DNA from: Bipolaris cookei
Lineage: Eukaryota > Ascomycota > Dothideomycetes > Pleosporales > Pleosporaceae
DNA length: 64,000 nucleotides
Assembly: GCA_002286855.1 (NCBI GenBank)
Contig: NRSV01000076.1
Coordinates: 66,945 to 130,944 of the forward strand
Direction: 5' to 3'
Positions within the stretch are counted from its first letter, which is position 1. Each line of letters opens with the position of its first letter. Positions 11,685 to 22,345 of the stretch are shown one piece after another. A program made the translations under genes and the position numbers. The notes beneath the pieces were generated by a model. The model was given only the letters and a program-made list of their open reading frames with translations, was not told the origin of the DNA and made no database searches.

Positions 11685-12877
11685 ATGACGCAAGGCAATG
11701 GAAGTAATAGGGAGGAGGGAATTACGGATTCGGAGCATTTTTCGCCGTATAGGGCTGATGGAAAACTTGTAAGTCGTGCTCCTTTTGTCAAGAAGGGGAG
11801 ATGTTTGAGTATGGATTGGGGAAAAGGCAAGAAAGAAGACAGGGGAGATGAGGAAGAGAGGAAGGATTTCTTTATTAAAAAAAGGAGGTCCCAGCTGACA
11901 ACACATGGGAATCATATAGTACGGCTTCGTCTGCGTAGTAACAGGCGCAACGCAACCCGTAGGCAAAGCCATAGTCGCCGAATTAGCTGGTACGTCCTCC
12001 ACCATCCAACCCTTCCTTCACAAAACTACCCCCTTGCTCAGAAAAATGAATCCCCCCCAAATTGAATTATAAACATATCAATTCTAACCCCACCCTAGCC
12101 CACGGCGCAGCCTGCATCTACGCCTGCTCTACCCTCCCCTCTGAACCGTACTCCCTCCCCGACGCCACCAGCACCCAGTACCCCAACACGAAAATCATAA
12201 GCTACCCGTACAACATGGCCTCGGAAGAAGGCACCCTCGCCCTCATCGACGACGTGCTAAACACCTGGGGCAGACTCGACGTCTGGACCTCGTCGACGGG
12301 CCTGTTGGGCCCACCCTCGATAACGCAAACAGGACCGAGGGATTTATACGCTGCGTTCGATACGAACGCGCTACCTGCATTCTTCGCACTCAAGTATGCG
12401 CCGGCGGCTATGCAGAAGACGACACCAAAGGGTAACTATGCCAATGCTGCGCCAAAGGATGTCGCGTACGGGTCTATCATCGTCGTGACGAGTGTAGCGG
12501 GGACGTACGGCGGGTGCTGGGCTCCTGCGTTTACCATGGCGTCGCATGCGGCGTTGGGGGTTGTGCGGTCTGGGGTGTTGGTGCTGAAAGGGACGGGCGT
12601 GCGGATTAATGCTGTGGCAGCGGGCCAGATTGATGTGGGTGTTGATTTGAAGGATTGTGGGGTTAAGGAGATGGCGCAGGGTCAGTTTCCGCCGGCGAGT
12701 CTGCAGGAGAGTGAGAGTCAGAAGAGGACGATTGGGTTGGAGAGGGCGGGGAGGCCGGAGGAGGTGGCCAGAACGGTGGGGTTTTTGGCAAGTGGGTTTA
12801 GTAGTTATATCACTGGGGCGGAGTTGAGGGTTGATGGTGGCGCGGGGGTTATGAACCCTATTACTGTGCCTGTCTAA
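11685..12877 (+). CDS. Short-chain dehydrogenase/reductase with altered active site (HxnW-like candidate)
   Basis: Three exons, 11685-11768, 11920-11989 and 12099-12877, with matching phases, give 310 residues. The small second exon carries the cofactor motif FVCVVTGATQPVGKAIVAEL, proving the splicing. SDR landmarks follow: IIVVTSVAG with the active-site Ser, INAVAAGQIDV, and a C-terminal ITGAELRVDGGAG. The catalytic YxxxK is not there: the aligned stretch reads AFTMASHAALG, with Phe for Tyr and Ser for Lys. Either the enzyme uses a modified mechanism or it has lost oxidoreductase activity. HxnW of the nicotinate cluster is an SDR, and the location next to the other candidates supports the link. 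The first 28 residues are polar and look like an N-terminal tail. Confidence 0.82.
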
Positions 12878-12955
12878 GAATCTAGTAGTAAGGATAGAAT
12901 AGAAGAGGGGATTGGCTTTTTTTTACAGTACCATACTCCAGCCATTTACGCCTTG

Positions 12956-13717
12956 CTAATGCTGCAACACAACCGGTGCACCCTTTTCCCAATTCTCGAT
13001 ACTCTCCTTGATATTAACCCAGTACCGCAACTTCACCGCCTCGCTCTTCGCCGCATCCAGGTCATCCTCTTTAAACGCCTTGTCGATAATCTCTGTACTT
13101 TGCGCTATCCTCTCTTCGTTCCTTTGCCGCATCTCCTCCAAATCCTTTTCTCTCTCAGCCTCCTCGATGCTCTCTCTCGCCTCGAGAACCTCCATCAACA
13201 GCTCCGGATCCTCGACCTTGGCCGTCTCATCCTCCGCCACTTGGATGCCCCGCAAGGAAAGTAGATATTGTGCGCGTAACAAGGGATTTTGCAGCGTTTT
13301 GTAGGCTTCGTTTATCCGTGCCGACGTAGCTTCGGCGCGCTTCTTGTCTGCTTGCGGATGCAGATCGGGATGCGCGCGTGCTTGTAGCTGTAGGAACTCG
13401 CGCTTGAGGGCAGAGAGATCGATGGCAAAGGGGCCGTTTGGTGGGGGACCGTCGGGAAGCGATGCGGGGAAGAAGGAGTAGTGTGTCTGTGGGGCTTGCG
13501 CAGTTGCTGATGACTTTGCTTCAAATGGCTTTTCGACCGTGTGTGAGCTCGACGAGGAGGATTGGAAACGACGGAAAGTTGCTTGGGGCGCTATGCCATG
13601 GGCGCAAAAGAGACATGGTGCGCCGATTTGTCGTGTACGGAATGGCGATGAGACGGTCGACTTGGAGGTGAGCGATGCGCGGATTTTATGCGCGGCGGAT
13701 GGTCTCAGGGAACGCAT
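12956..13717 (-). CDS. JAC1: Mitochondrial iron-sulfur co-chaperone Jac1/HscB
   Basis: Single-exon gene of 253 residues. A basic, Ser-rich N-terminus of about 60 residues looks like a mitochondrial presequence. A J domain follows with the HPD tripeptide in ARAHPDLHPQ, then the HscB C-terminal three-helix domain (ARESIEEAEREKDLEEM and following). Family role: the J-protein delivers Isu to the Hsp70 Ssq1 and stimulates its ATPase during Fe-S cluster transfer in the matrix. It is convergent with the SDR, with about 80 bp between stops. It is a housekeeping gene that appears to mark the end of the first catabolic block. Confidence 0.95.
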   Translation of the reverse strand: MRSLRPSAAHKIRASLTSKSTVSSPFRTRQIGAPCLFCAHGIAPQATFRRFQSSSSSSHTVEKPFEAKSSATAQAPQTHYSFFPASLPDGPPPNGPFAIDLSALKREFLQLQARAHPDLHPQADKKRAEATSARINEAYKTLQNPLLRAQYLLSLRGIQVAEDETAKVEDPELLMEVLEARESIEEAEREKDLEEMRQRNEERIAQSTEIIDKAFKEDDLDAAKSEAVKLRYWVNIKESIENWEKGAPVVLQH

Positions 13718-14717
13718 TGCTTAGATTGTGGGGTGTGTATATAGGTATAGCGGGGGTGTAGGTGGAGAGAGGATTTGGTGATAAATGTTGCGTCAGGCTC
13801 AAGTGCAGGGGTCAAGCATTCTCACGCTCGACATTTGATCGGCTATGTCATCCACCACCGTTACTTACCAATGACACGTGCATGCAACTGACAAATAGTT
13901 ACAGTCTAGATCATTTCCTTGTGTGTGTGTGTGCTTTATCGAGTTCATGCTTGGAACTTTTCGCAAAGTTGCCGAACGCTTCCCATTCGGTGTCTCTTCC
14001 ATGCAAGCCGGCATAATGCTCTCTATTGTGGTGATGCATGAACACTACATCTTGATCTCCTACGTCAAAGTCGTTAACAACATTATTAGAGCATAAAATG
14101 AAAACTAAAAATTTCCAGTTTCTTGCTTGGTAGGCTATGGCGACGAATTTATTTACAATTCCCGGATTATCTAGAACGTAAGGCAGTTGATTATATGATT
14201 CTCTTGTGATAAAACATGTCAAGCGACCAATGAGCAAGTAGTATAAGAATATTAGATCAGTCACGTCTAGGCTTTCAAACGCACCTAATCTATGTTTGTT
14301 TTAACAACAAATCTAGCGAAGCGATCATTCGGTGTTGTATATTTCAGCGCGGAAGATGTGTTCAAATTTGTTACGAATTGATCACGACACATTTCTTCAA
14401 AATGAGCAAATCAAAACATCATGATAACAATATCTCAGAAACATCAATCACAGTCATTCATTTAGGTTGGTTAGGGAAATACATGCATGTTTTATTTGTG
14501 TCTTATCGTAGTTAAGTATCCTAGAAAATATTTGATATTCTTCTGTACATGCATACAAAAACAAGATATCCACAAACAAAGTGTGCATCATGCTATTTCA
14601 CAAGGAGGAATGTACACCCAATCACAGCATAGTCAGTCACTCTCACAACTATGCAAAAAAGAATGGTACTAGCACTACTCATGGAACTCTTGCAAGCCCG
14701 TAGGAAGTGCAAAAATT
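13718..14717. other. Intergenic region, AT-rich, no gene seen
   Basis: One kilobase upstream of JAC1 and downstream of the tRNA. It contains a (TG)n run near 13920-13931. Base composition from 14050 to 14700 is clearly more AT-rich than the surrounding genes. No family-like coding sequence is visible. Confidence 0.5.
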
Positions 14718-14806
14718 GGGTCTTACCGCGACTCGAACGCGGGGCCTCTCGCAAGCTGTGCTCGGGAAATCCCTAAGCGAGAATCATACCACTAGACCAT
14801 AAGACC
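14718..14806 (-). tRNA. tRNA-Pro(AGG), intron-containing
   Basis: Read on the minus strand, the 7-bp acceptor stem GGTCTTA pairs with TAAGACC. The D arm is TGGTCTAGTGGTATGA, and the anticodon stem CTCGC/GCGAG encloses TTAGGG, so the anticodon is AGG. A 17-base insert follows position 37, the standard intron site. The T arm has GTTCGAGTC. The discriminator base is C. A box A-like TGGTCTAGTGG and box B GTTCGAGTC serve as the internal Pol III promoter. A T-run for termination is not obvious immediately downstream. Confidence 0.93.
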
Positions 14807-15293
14807 GTGTAGCTGTAGTAACTATTGATGGAAGAAAAAAGCAAATAACGCAATATAATCTTAATAAATTATGCAGTCAAAGAGCGTGGTACTTGTCCAA
14901 TAGAAGAACGAGCTACATCATGGCGCTGTGGGGCTCTAGCTGTGGGGTCGGTCGACCCACTGACCTGGCACCTTCATTCTAGAACCCTATACGTATTACC
15001 AGCTAATTAAGATGGTCAAGTAAAATAGACGCTCGGAAATTGAGGACAGCCGTTGTTTATAGGAGTACCTGTTCTTTGCCACTTCTTTCAAGCCACTCCC
15101 GATTGATACGTCATATGCACTACCGCAAGGGTCGTGCCTGCATCATCGACATCATGAACGCGATTCTCCGAACTGTATTTGCACGACTTCTGCTCCATTT
15201 TACAAGCTTCCACTCACTAGGCCAATGTATCCAATGATTGTCACCTCATTACAACCAGCTCTGCGAAATTGTATATAACCATTGTAATGCACA
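14807..15293. other. Intergenic region, no gene seen
   Basis: About 490 bp upstream of the next gene. Frames are short and closed. It contains the presumed promoter of the gene starting at 15294. Confidence 0.45.
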
Positions 15294-16807
15294 ATGGTCC
15301 TCCGACTATTCGTTCCTGAAGGTATGTGTCTGGAGGGCACAAGCTGCGCATAGTTCCTGATCGAGCTCTAGGCGAGGGACAACATCCGCTCACGCGGAAA
15401 CGCCCCGGCGGCCTCCCTGCACAGCTTGACCTGATCACATCACCATGGAGAAGTTCGCTTGCTGCTGCTGGCCTCACCGGCTTCCTTGCGCTTGTCGGCC
15501 GCTCGCGTCCAGGCACGTTCCTCCGTTCCGCCGCTTTCTTCAGCGTCGTCGATCTCTCATGGACAGCTGCTGGATTGTATGGGCAACGGGAAATAAACAG
15601 AGGTGTGTTTAAAATAGAGAATATCACGCCGGAGCCTGGCAAGCTGTGGCAAAGGACAACACGCTGGACTGCAGAGGATGCGACGCTGGCTGGCGGAGTA
15701 TTGGGTATTGTGACGGCCCTGAACCCGCGCGCTTTCCCTGGAGCCTATGGAATGTCAAGATTCATTGGAGTAGCGACTGTCGGGTGCGCACTTGGCTACA
15801 AGGCTGGACAAACCTTCATAGTTCGCATCGACCCGCGACTTATGACTATCATTGAATCATCCGAAAAGGTGATCCGTGCGAGAGAATATGAGAGGTTGCA
15901 GCATGAAGAAGCGAAAGCGCCGCTATCTATCGTTGGCAAACTCGCGCTCAAGTATCACACATCTCCATATCTACAGATCCTACGGAATCCTCTACAGTTT
16001 GCTGGGGCAGGGGGGGTGAGTGGTATGTCTAGCAGACAGCAGCACGCGAAACCATCGAGCCAAGCATCTAAGGGCCCAGCATTGAGCTCATCGCTGCAAG
16101 CAGACACGGCCAAGTTCACTCTCATCCAAGTAGAGTTCAAATCAGACGATCTTACAGGACCAGACCTTGAAGCAGGCTATCGAGCATACAAGGACAGTCT
16201 TCAGATGCGGGACGAAAGCGCTATTCAAGAGTGGTTGGAGCGGATCCAGAGGCATAAGGAACAAACAAAAATGGAAATGAATTTCTTGTGGAAGCAACTT
16301 GCTAAGAGAGAGCAGGACTTCTACCTCCACGTCGAAGAAGACAGGGATAAAGACATATTTCGACGAGAACTGCAACTACTCAACAATATGACTGCGGACA
16401 TGATTGTCAGGTATGCGATCCTCGGATACCACGAAGCAGATGCGGAGAAGCAATTGTGGCAGAATAGGCGAGCGGATAATGTTCCACCAACTCCCACCAC
16501 AGCATCCGAAACACCGCAGCAGTCGGCAGTAGCTGCGCAAGACGACTACCAAGGTCCACTCATTGTCACGGAGCAAGTGCGTCTCAACTGGATAAGACAG
16601 AAGGAGGTCCTATATCACCTCGAGCATACTTTATCGCAATATGAAGAAATGCAGCCAGCGGAAGGATCAGGAGTGTTTGAACATTGTAAGCAACTCCGGC
16701 AGAATGCGGAAGATCTGAAGAGAAACGTCGAGGCTACTGAACGGTTGCTTCGTTGGTTCGAGGCGCAGGTACAACAGGCCGAGGACAAGACCAAGAGAGA
16801 AACGTAG
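15294..16807 (+). CDS. Hypothetical protein with hydrophobic N-terminal half and C-terminal coiled coil
   Basis: I place the start at ATG 15294 because a 50 bp intron (15322-15371, GTATGT to CTAG) then joins phase 1 cleanly and avoids a non-ATG start; the product is 487 residues. Residues 40-160 contain Gly/Ala-rich hydrophobic segments (around LAAAGLTGFLALVG and FIGVATVGCALGYKAG), which suggest a membrane protein. From about residue 255 the protein is charged and helical, with heptad-like segments around WLERIQRHKEQTKMEM and RQNAEDLKRNVEATERLL. I do not recognise a family. A mitochondrial or organellar membrane protein with a long coiled-coil tail is possible, but this is only composition-based. 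Confidence 0.75.
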
Positions 16808-16960
16808 CACTATCTTAGTATGCAAATCACTGGTGACGTACGCAACTATTGAAGCGTTAGCAAATACACACCTTGTTCTGGAGCAAATTGACTCGAGAAT
16901 ATTTCACTAATGCCAAAATACTCTATATACCCAAGACTATGTTCACGTTCTATTAGTATA

Positions 16961-17863
16961 CTACAATGTAGCTTCTTTCTTCTCCTGCACAACCCCAAAT
17001 GTAGCTCCTCCCTCTTCCAAGAACCGCTTCTCTTCCTCTGTACTCTCCCTCCCCAACGCCCTATTCCGATGCGGATACCTACCAAACCTATCCAGTATAT
17101 CTCTATGTTCCCTAGCCGACTTGTTATACCCCTCGATAAACATCTTCGTGCCTTTGTATCCCTCTAAACTAGCTACCTCCTTCTCCAGCTCATGTACAAT
17201 GCCGTCTGCGAGATCGTGATCGGCCACATCTTCAGAGTGGATAAGCGGCATGTAGAACCACATTCTATGCGGCGACGAAAGGCGGAAAACAGGATGTAAA
17301 TCCGGTCGCGGGATAGGCGACTCGGGTGATAAAAGGGTGCGGACCAGATGCGTCGCCATGGGATCGTAGTGGTTGTACACGAGCTGCAGCCCGGAATTCG
17401 TACGGTATATATTCCTCGGTATTTGATCGAGCAGGAGTGTCATGTTGAGCGCCGTCCACGCTGCTTCCTCGCTATTCACATCCTCATTTCGCTCAGCAAT
17501 ACGGTGCAATTCGTCCAGGAACGGGTGCGCGGTCGCATTGGGGTATTCAGCGGGGCCAATGGCTTCCAGTGCGGGGGAAAAGGCCTCGCGGCATTGTGTG
17601 TCGAATGCGACTCGTTCGGCGGGGGTCGCCATGAACCAGCGCTTCACCATGCTCATGTCGAGCTCCTGCCCGCTGGTGTCGATGCCGGAGAACCATGTCG
17701 ATATTACGCGATCATAGAGTGTGCGATTGAAGAGCGAGGGGTCGAGTTTGAATGGGGATGAGGTGGACATGGTGCGTTGGGAAATCGGCGCGCGGATGCT
17801 GGAGAGATACAGACTCGATGTTAGGAAATGCAGAGGCGTGCGGACTGCTAAGCGGGTGAGCAT
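16961..17863 (-). CDS. DUF924 family protein
   Basis: Single exon, 300 residues. The first 35 residues are basic, Ser/Leu-rich and may be a mitochondrial presequence; an internal Met (MSTSS) could also serve as start. The body shows the DUF924 signature blocks in order: VISTWF near the start, LLLDQIPRNIYR in the middle, MPLIHSED, and a C-terminal FGRYPHRNRALGRESTEEE followed by FLEEGGATFG. The family is widespread in bacteria and eukaryotes, structurally related to TPR-like helical repeats, and has no agreed function. It is convergent with the gene before it. Confidence 0.9.
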   Translation of the reverse strand: MLTRLAVRTPLHFLTSSLYLSSIRAPISQRTMSTSSPFKLDPSLFNRTLYDRVISTWFSGIDTSGQELDMSMVKRWFMATPAERVAFDTQCREAFSPALEAIGPAEYPNATAHPFLDELHRIAERNEDVNSEEAAWTALNMTLLLDQIPRNIYRTNSGLQLVYNHYDPMATHLVRTLLSPESPIPRPDLHPVFRLSSPHRMWFYMPLIHSEDVADHDLADGIVHELEKEVASLEGYKGTKMFIEGYNKSAREHRDILDRFGRYPHRNRALGRESTEEEKRFLEEGGATFGVVQEKKEATL

Positions 17864-18121
17864 TGCTATTTTTTCATGGTTTATTAGCTATGGGATGCAA
17901 TCTTTTTTATATGCGATTTGCGCTGAAATCTCGACATGATTCGCGCTGATTCTGAGATTGGATCTTCGTCAGATTGCTGAAGGATGGAGGTGGGTTTCGG
18001 TGGCTTCGGGAGCCGACAGAGAGACTGCTGACTAAAGATTGGATGGTTTCGATCATTACATGAGTATTACAACGCAAAAACAAAGGTAAATTTAGATTAT
18101 AAAAAACTATTCTAATCAGAA

Positions 18122-19045
18122 TTATTTTCTATATCTTGGCTTGCATGTGCGCAAGTTGTGCCCAGTCTCACCACAGCGTCCACAACGCCTTTGTGATGGT
18201 TCACCTGCCTCAATGCGCGTTCTCTTCTTCACCTTCTTCCCATCATTACGCACCTTAAACTCTCTTAGAGTTGCCAACCGCTCTCTCTCCTCTACTATTA
18301 GAGCTCCTTCCCTCTACACTCGCTTTCTTTTGTGCAATCTTCGTCGCATGGCGGCTGCGTTAGCTGCTTTAAGCTCAGCGTTACGTTTTTGCGATAACAC
18401 CAACTTGTGCGCAATAATCGCAGCGCCTTTAGCCAGCTTTTCAAGAGCAACCACCATACTTGTTGGCGAACTATCTATATGCCTCTATATCCTCTGCTTC
18501 ATCAGAATCGATTGCTACCCTAGGTCTAGGGTGTTTCTTAGGATTTGCGGCAGCCAAGGCATATCTTCTACGGCAGGTGGTGTTGGCGTCCGTAGCTTGA
18601 CATCAAGCTTCGATATCACCACCTCTGGGTTGTGTGGGACTAGGCTGACGCCTCGAAACCCTCCTAAGATATTTTCTTTTGTAATGGTCTTGTAATAGGC
18701 CTGTTGGAAGGCTGGTAAGAACTCTATCTTTGTCATGTGGTTGATCCCATTGCACATCATCTCCTCGGCTTGGCGCCCATACGCCCTCTTCAAAGGCGAA
18801 AAGCAGCCCACATCTAGTGGTTCTAGTAGATGGGAGGAGTGAAGGGGCATGCATAGAGTAACAGTCTTTGCCTCTGTGCAGTATTGCTGGAACTCGACTG
18901 AGTTGTGACTCTCATGACCATCAAGAATGAGCAGACGATGGGCTCCAATAGTGCGTTCTTTTGAATGCTTGTCAAAGTGCTCCAGCCACTTCATACCAAG
19001 CTTATTTGTTGTCCAGCCATCCTCAGAGAGAATACGTCTTGCGCA
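18122..19045 (-). pseudogene. Pogo/Fot1-type transposase remnant (C-terminal half)
   Basis: From 19045 down, the frame reads SEDGWTTNKLGMKWLEHF and LLILDGHESHNS, then LDVGCFSPLKRAYG; these are the DDE_1 catalytic core blocks of Fot1/pogo transposases. The frame closes at 18515. Beyond it, a region with several stops ends in a zinc knuckle, CGRCGETGHNLRTCKPRY, with the stop at 18122. The N-terminal HTH half and the first catalytic Asp region are missing, and no terminal repeats are clear. It is therefore a truncated, inactive copy. It may predate the neighbouring short element, which carries its own repeats. Confidence 0.8.
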
Positions 19046-19431
19046 TCATCTAGTGCTCTCAAGTAAGCCCGTTCCGTACGCAACGTTCCAGGCCCCATTT
19101 ATTACTAGAGGCTGACTTAGTATTCATTTTACATTTTACCTTCTCTTATAAAAAGGCATGCCCTCTACATAGGTCTTCGCGTTGTATATATATCATACAA
19201 GAATGAAGACCATAGCACTTTTCTCGCTGCTCCCTATCGCTGTAATTAGCTAAAAAGAGTATAGATGCGTATATAATAGTATCCTAGCAGTTGCAATAAC
19301 AGCGGAGCAGGGCACTAGGTCCCCCTCGAGAGAATTTTTCCTACCAGTATTTACTAACTATTCAGATGTAGAGTTAAGGAGTCCGCTGTATTATACACCA
19401 GGGAGGTCGGTGGTCTAACTAACTTACTATA

Positions 19432-19481
19432 ACGTGGCTCACAAGCGAGCGAGCACCTCCCCACCAGCGCGTCGACGTCGA
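19432..19481 (+). repeat. Left terminal inverted repeat of the 702-bp element
   Basis: It matches the reverse complement of 20084-20133 with three transition differences. Preceded by TA at 19430-19431. Confidence 0.9.
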
Positions 19482-19533
19482 GACGTTATCACGCACTTTT
19501 ATCACAGTCAATAAACTATTGCAAAATACCAAA

Positions 19534-20093
19534 TTACTTATTAGAATCGCTACTATCACTTGCACTATCTATCTCAACTGCGCAGGTACGAGCGTTGTGT
19601 CCAGTCTTGTCGCCTCGACTAGATCGAATCAGCGCTGGATAGCCGCTGCGTCATCGCAGGCGGCTCGTTGGTGATCATAAGGACGGCTCCAGCGCGTACG
19701 GAGCTCAGGAGTTCGCTTGACAAAGTTGTCAACCCAGTTCTTGCCAGTAGGGTTGCTCTCCCACTCATACAATAGTTTATCAGCCATTGCTCGAACGTCA
19801 GCCTTTGTAGGCGCAAATCCTCGCGCAGACTCTTCAAGAATACACTCAACTATAGCCTCCTCTTCTAGCTTATTTAGGCGCTTCGAATTCGGTTCACAGT
19901 CGCGTCGGAAGCGTCTTCCAGCGCGTCGATGAGATAAAGTTGTTCGGGGGACGTTATAGACTTCAGCAGCACTCTTTACACTTTGAATACGTTGAGAGTT
20001 AATATCAAAAAGAACAAGTTGGAAATATGATTGATTATAAGTTATTTGAGACCTGCGTGGTTGAGACATAACGCGTTGTTGTGTCGACGTCAA
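19534..20093 (-). pseudogene. Transposase fragment: HTH/CENP-B-like N-terminus joined to zinc-knuckle C-terminus
   Basis: The frame from 20093 gives an N-terminal DNA-binding region (SAAEVYNVPRTTLSHRRAG, then TPELRTRWSRPYDHQRA). It stops at a TGA where the paralogue at 39.2 kb has the Trp of PWFDLV; continuing in frame gives FDLVEAT. The sequence then changes frame and reads KTGHNARTCAVEID, the C-terminal knuckle, ending at 19534. The whole DDE catalytic domain is therefore deleted between these two points. TGG to TGA at the Trp codon fits RIP-type mutation. Confidence 0.85.
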
Positions 20094-20133
20094 CGCGTTG
20101 GTGGGGAGGTGCTCGCTCGCTTGTGAACCACGT
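20084..20133 (-). repeat. Right terminal inverted repeat of the 702-bp element
   Basis: Partner of 19432-19481. Followed by TA at 20134-20135. It overlaps the first codons of the transposase fragment. Confidence 0.9.
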
Positions 20134-20623
20134 TATCATATTTAAGCGTCGTCTTTATGCGATCTTCACAGCAGAAAGATTTATCATTTTTTTTTGGATC
20201 ATATGTTCTCGAGTCTACTTGCGAGAATCAGTGTGTTAGGTTCCGCTTAGAGGCTTCAATACAGTCGCGACTAGCGCGTGCCAACGCGCTGTGGAAACCC
20301 ATATGAATTTCCCCATTGCCATGGTCTGGACCGAATATGGAGTAAGGTGGAGAAGAGCCTCTGAACAGAACACGGACTAGCCTATCGAGCTTTACTCCGC
20401 ATTCCCCTCATTCATCTGCCTGCGCCATACTCAGGCCTCTTAGCCCAAACATGTGGGGACGCAACCTACATCAACCTATGCATGCCATGAACAGAATGTC
20501 TATACTGAATGAAAGATCCAGAATGCCCAACTCTCAAAGTCTAATCCATCCCTAAGAGCTTTGTGTTGTTTGTTACGCTTCATGTTCTTCCCCAACATAC
20601 ATCCAAGCTATTCCTAGCCCCAC

Positions 20624-22345
20624 ATGCATATCCTTGCCCTCCTATCCTTGCTGCTCACGGCCTTCGTTATCTACACACAATACAAGAACAAACCACCGCC
20701 GGGAACAAAAGCTGCACCGGGGCCTGCTGGCCTTCCAGTTCTCGGAAATGCACATCAACTCGGCCAGCAACCACACCAGCAAACCACAGCATGGGCTCGC
20801 GAGTATGGCGAAGTATACAGGATTCGGCTGGGCTGGAATGATTGGTACATGTTATGCCCGCCTGATGCGTGCAAGGAGATTCTCGACAAGCAGTCTACAT
20901 CTACTAGCTCACGAACACCACTACCCGTATCTGGAGATGCGCTGAGTGGGGGAATGAGATTCTTGTTCATGGAGTATGGACCTGAATGGAAGAAGTTGAG
21001 AAGCATCAGCCACAAATTGCTGACTCCCGCTGTCAGCGCTACGTTCAAGCCAAGTCAAGAATTCGAAGCAGAGATGCTGCTTGAGGAGATTTTGAACGGA
21101 GCGGATACAGAGAAGGGAAATGGGGTTAGTTACAAAGCGATCAGAAGGTATACTGTGAGTGTCATTATGACAAGTACTTATGGAAGACGTATACCGGATT
21201 AGGTGAGTACGCATTTGTAAATGATACGTGTTGAAATGGGGCTAATGTGATTAGGATTGCGACGAGGTTCATGGCATCTACGATATCATGAACGACTTTT
21301 CTCTCATGGTAAAGCCAGGTACCTACCTTGCCGATACACTTCATTTTCTCGGGAACTACCTCCAAGACTACAGTGGTGGCGCAAAGATGTAAAAATATAT
21401 TTTAAAAAGCAAGCTAACCTCTGAACGTCCTTCTGGAGCACCTTGAAGACGCAAATGGAAACTAAGCAAGCCCCCGAATGCTTCGTGAAGCAATTTATCG
21501 AAAGCGACTACGAAAAGCAGGGTATCAGTGAACTGCAGGTAGCATTTCTGGCAGGCAGCATGATTGAGGCAGGAAGTGAAATGACGTCTGCAGCACTCAA
21601 CACAGCGATCCTTTACCTATGTGCAAACCCACATGCCAGGCAAAGGGCGTTTGAAGAAATCCAGAAAGTGACAAAATCCACTCGCTCCCCGACATTCGAT
21701 GACGAGTACAAGTTGCCTTATATCCGTGCCATTGTCAAAGAAACACTGCGTCTAAGTCCCGTCATCAACATCGGTACACCGCATTACAATACCGCGCCCA
21801 TCACCTACAAGGGCATCCACATCCCTACGCAGTCGGTCGTATGTCTCCGGCAGTACCCCATTCACTACGACCCCAATATTTTCAGCGAACCCAAGTGCTT
21901 CAATTCAGAGAGGTATCTCAACCACCCGCACGGATCAGGTCACTACGCTACCGGCCCTGCAGCGAGCTGCGACCACTGGGCTTTTGGCGCAGGCCGCAGA
22001 ATCTGTTCTGGCGTCCACCTGGCGGAGAAAAGCATAATTATTGTTCTCGCTAAGCTGCTTTGGGCTTTCGGCATTCTGCCGCCGCCTGATAGTTCGGGAA
22101 AGGAAATCGAAGTTGATACTAGTGATGAGGCTTTTGATGCTGTTGGGAGCACGACGATGGCGAAGCCGTATAATTTGAGCTGGAGAATTAGGTCTGAAGA
22201 GATTAAGGAAACGGTATTGCGGGAGGCGGCTGAGCCGAGGAGGGATGGGTATGTGCTTAGAGGGGTATGTGTCGGTGAAGAGGGTGTTGAGGTTGGATTT
22301 TGGTTGGATTATTCACGTGGGTTTTTATTGTCTGCTATCATTTGA
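20624..22345 (+). pseudogene. Cytochrome P450 pseudogene (O-methylsterigmatocystin oxidoreductase-like)
   Basis: The N-terminus has a membrane anchor (HILALLSLLLTAFVIYTQY), then a Pro-rich hinge and the family block GPAGLPVLGNAHQLG. The ExxR helix reads KETLRL and the haem loop FGAGRRICSG is intact. The gene is broken in at least three places. A TAG replaces the Trp expected after GRRIPD at about 21200, just before an intron ending near 21254. A frameshift near 21350 separates LADTLHFL from PPRLQWWRKDV. A TGA at about 21422 precedes TSFW. The I-helix motif reads AGSEMTSA where Thr is expected after Glu, also a C-to-T-type change. Family members are ER-bound monooxygenases of secondary metabolism; this copy looks dead. 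Confidence 0.85.

Larger units (their letters stand above)
19432..20133 (-). mobile_element. Internally deleted pogo-type element (702 bp) with 50-bp terminal inverted repeats and TA target duplication
   Basis: The left end starts ACGTGGCTCACAAGCGAGCG and the right end, read on the minus strand, starts ACGTGGTTCACAAGCGAGCG. The repeats run about 50 bases (19432-19481 and 20084-20133) with three differences, all transitions. TA flanks both ends (19430-19431 and 20134-20135), the pogo/Tc1 target. Inside, the coding strand retains the N-terminal HTH part of a transposase fused to the C-terminal zinc knuckle, with the DDE core absent. It is a non-autonomous derivative that would need a transposase supplied elsewhere. 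Confidence 0.9.

Noticed and set aside
18141..18695. Plus-strand frame of 184 codons
   Set aside because: Antisense to the transposase remnant, whose DDE block and zinc knuckle are recognised on the minus strand.
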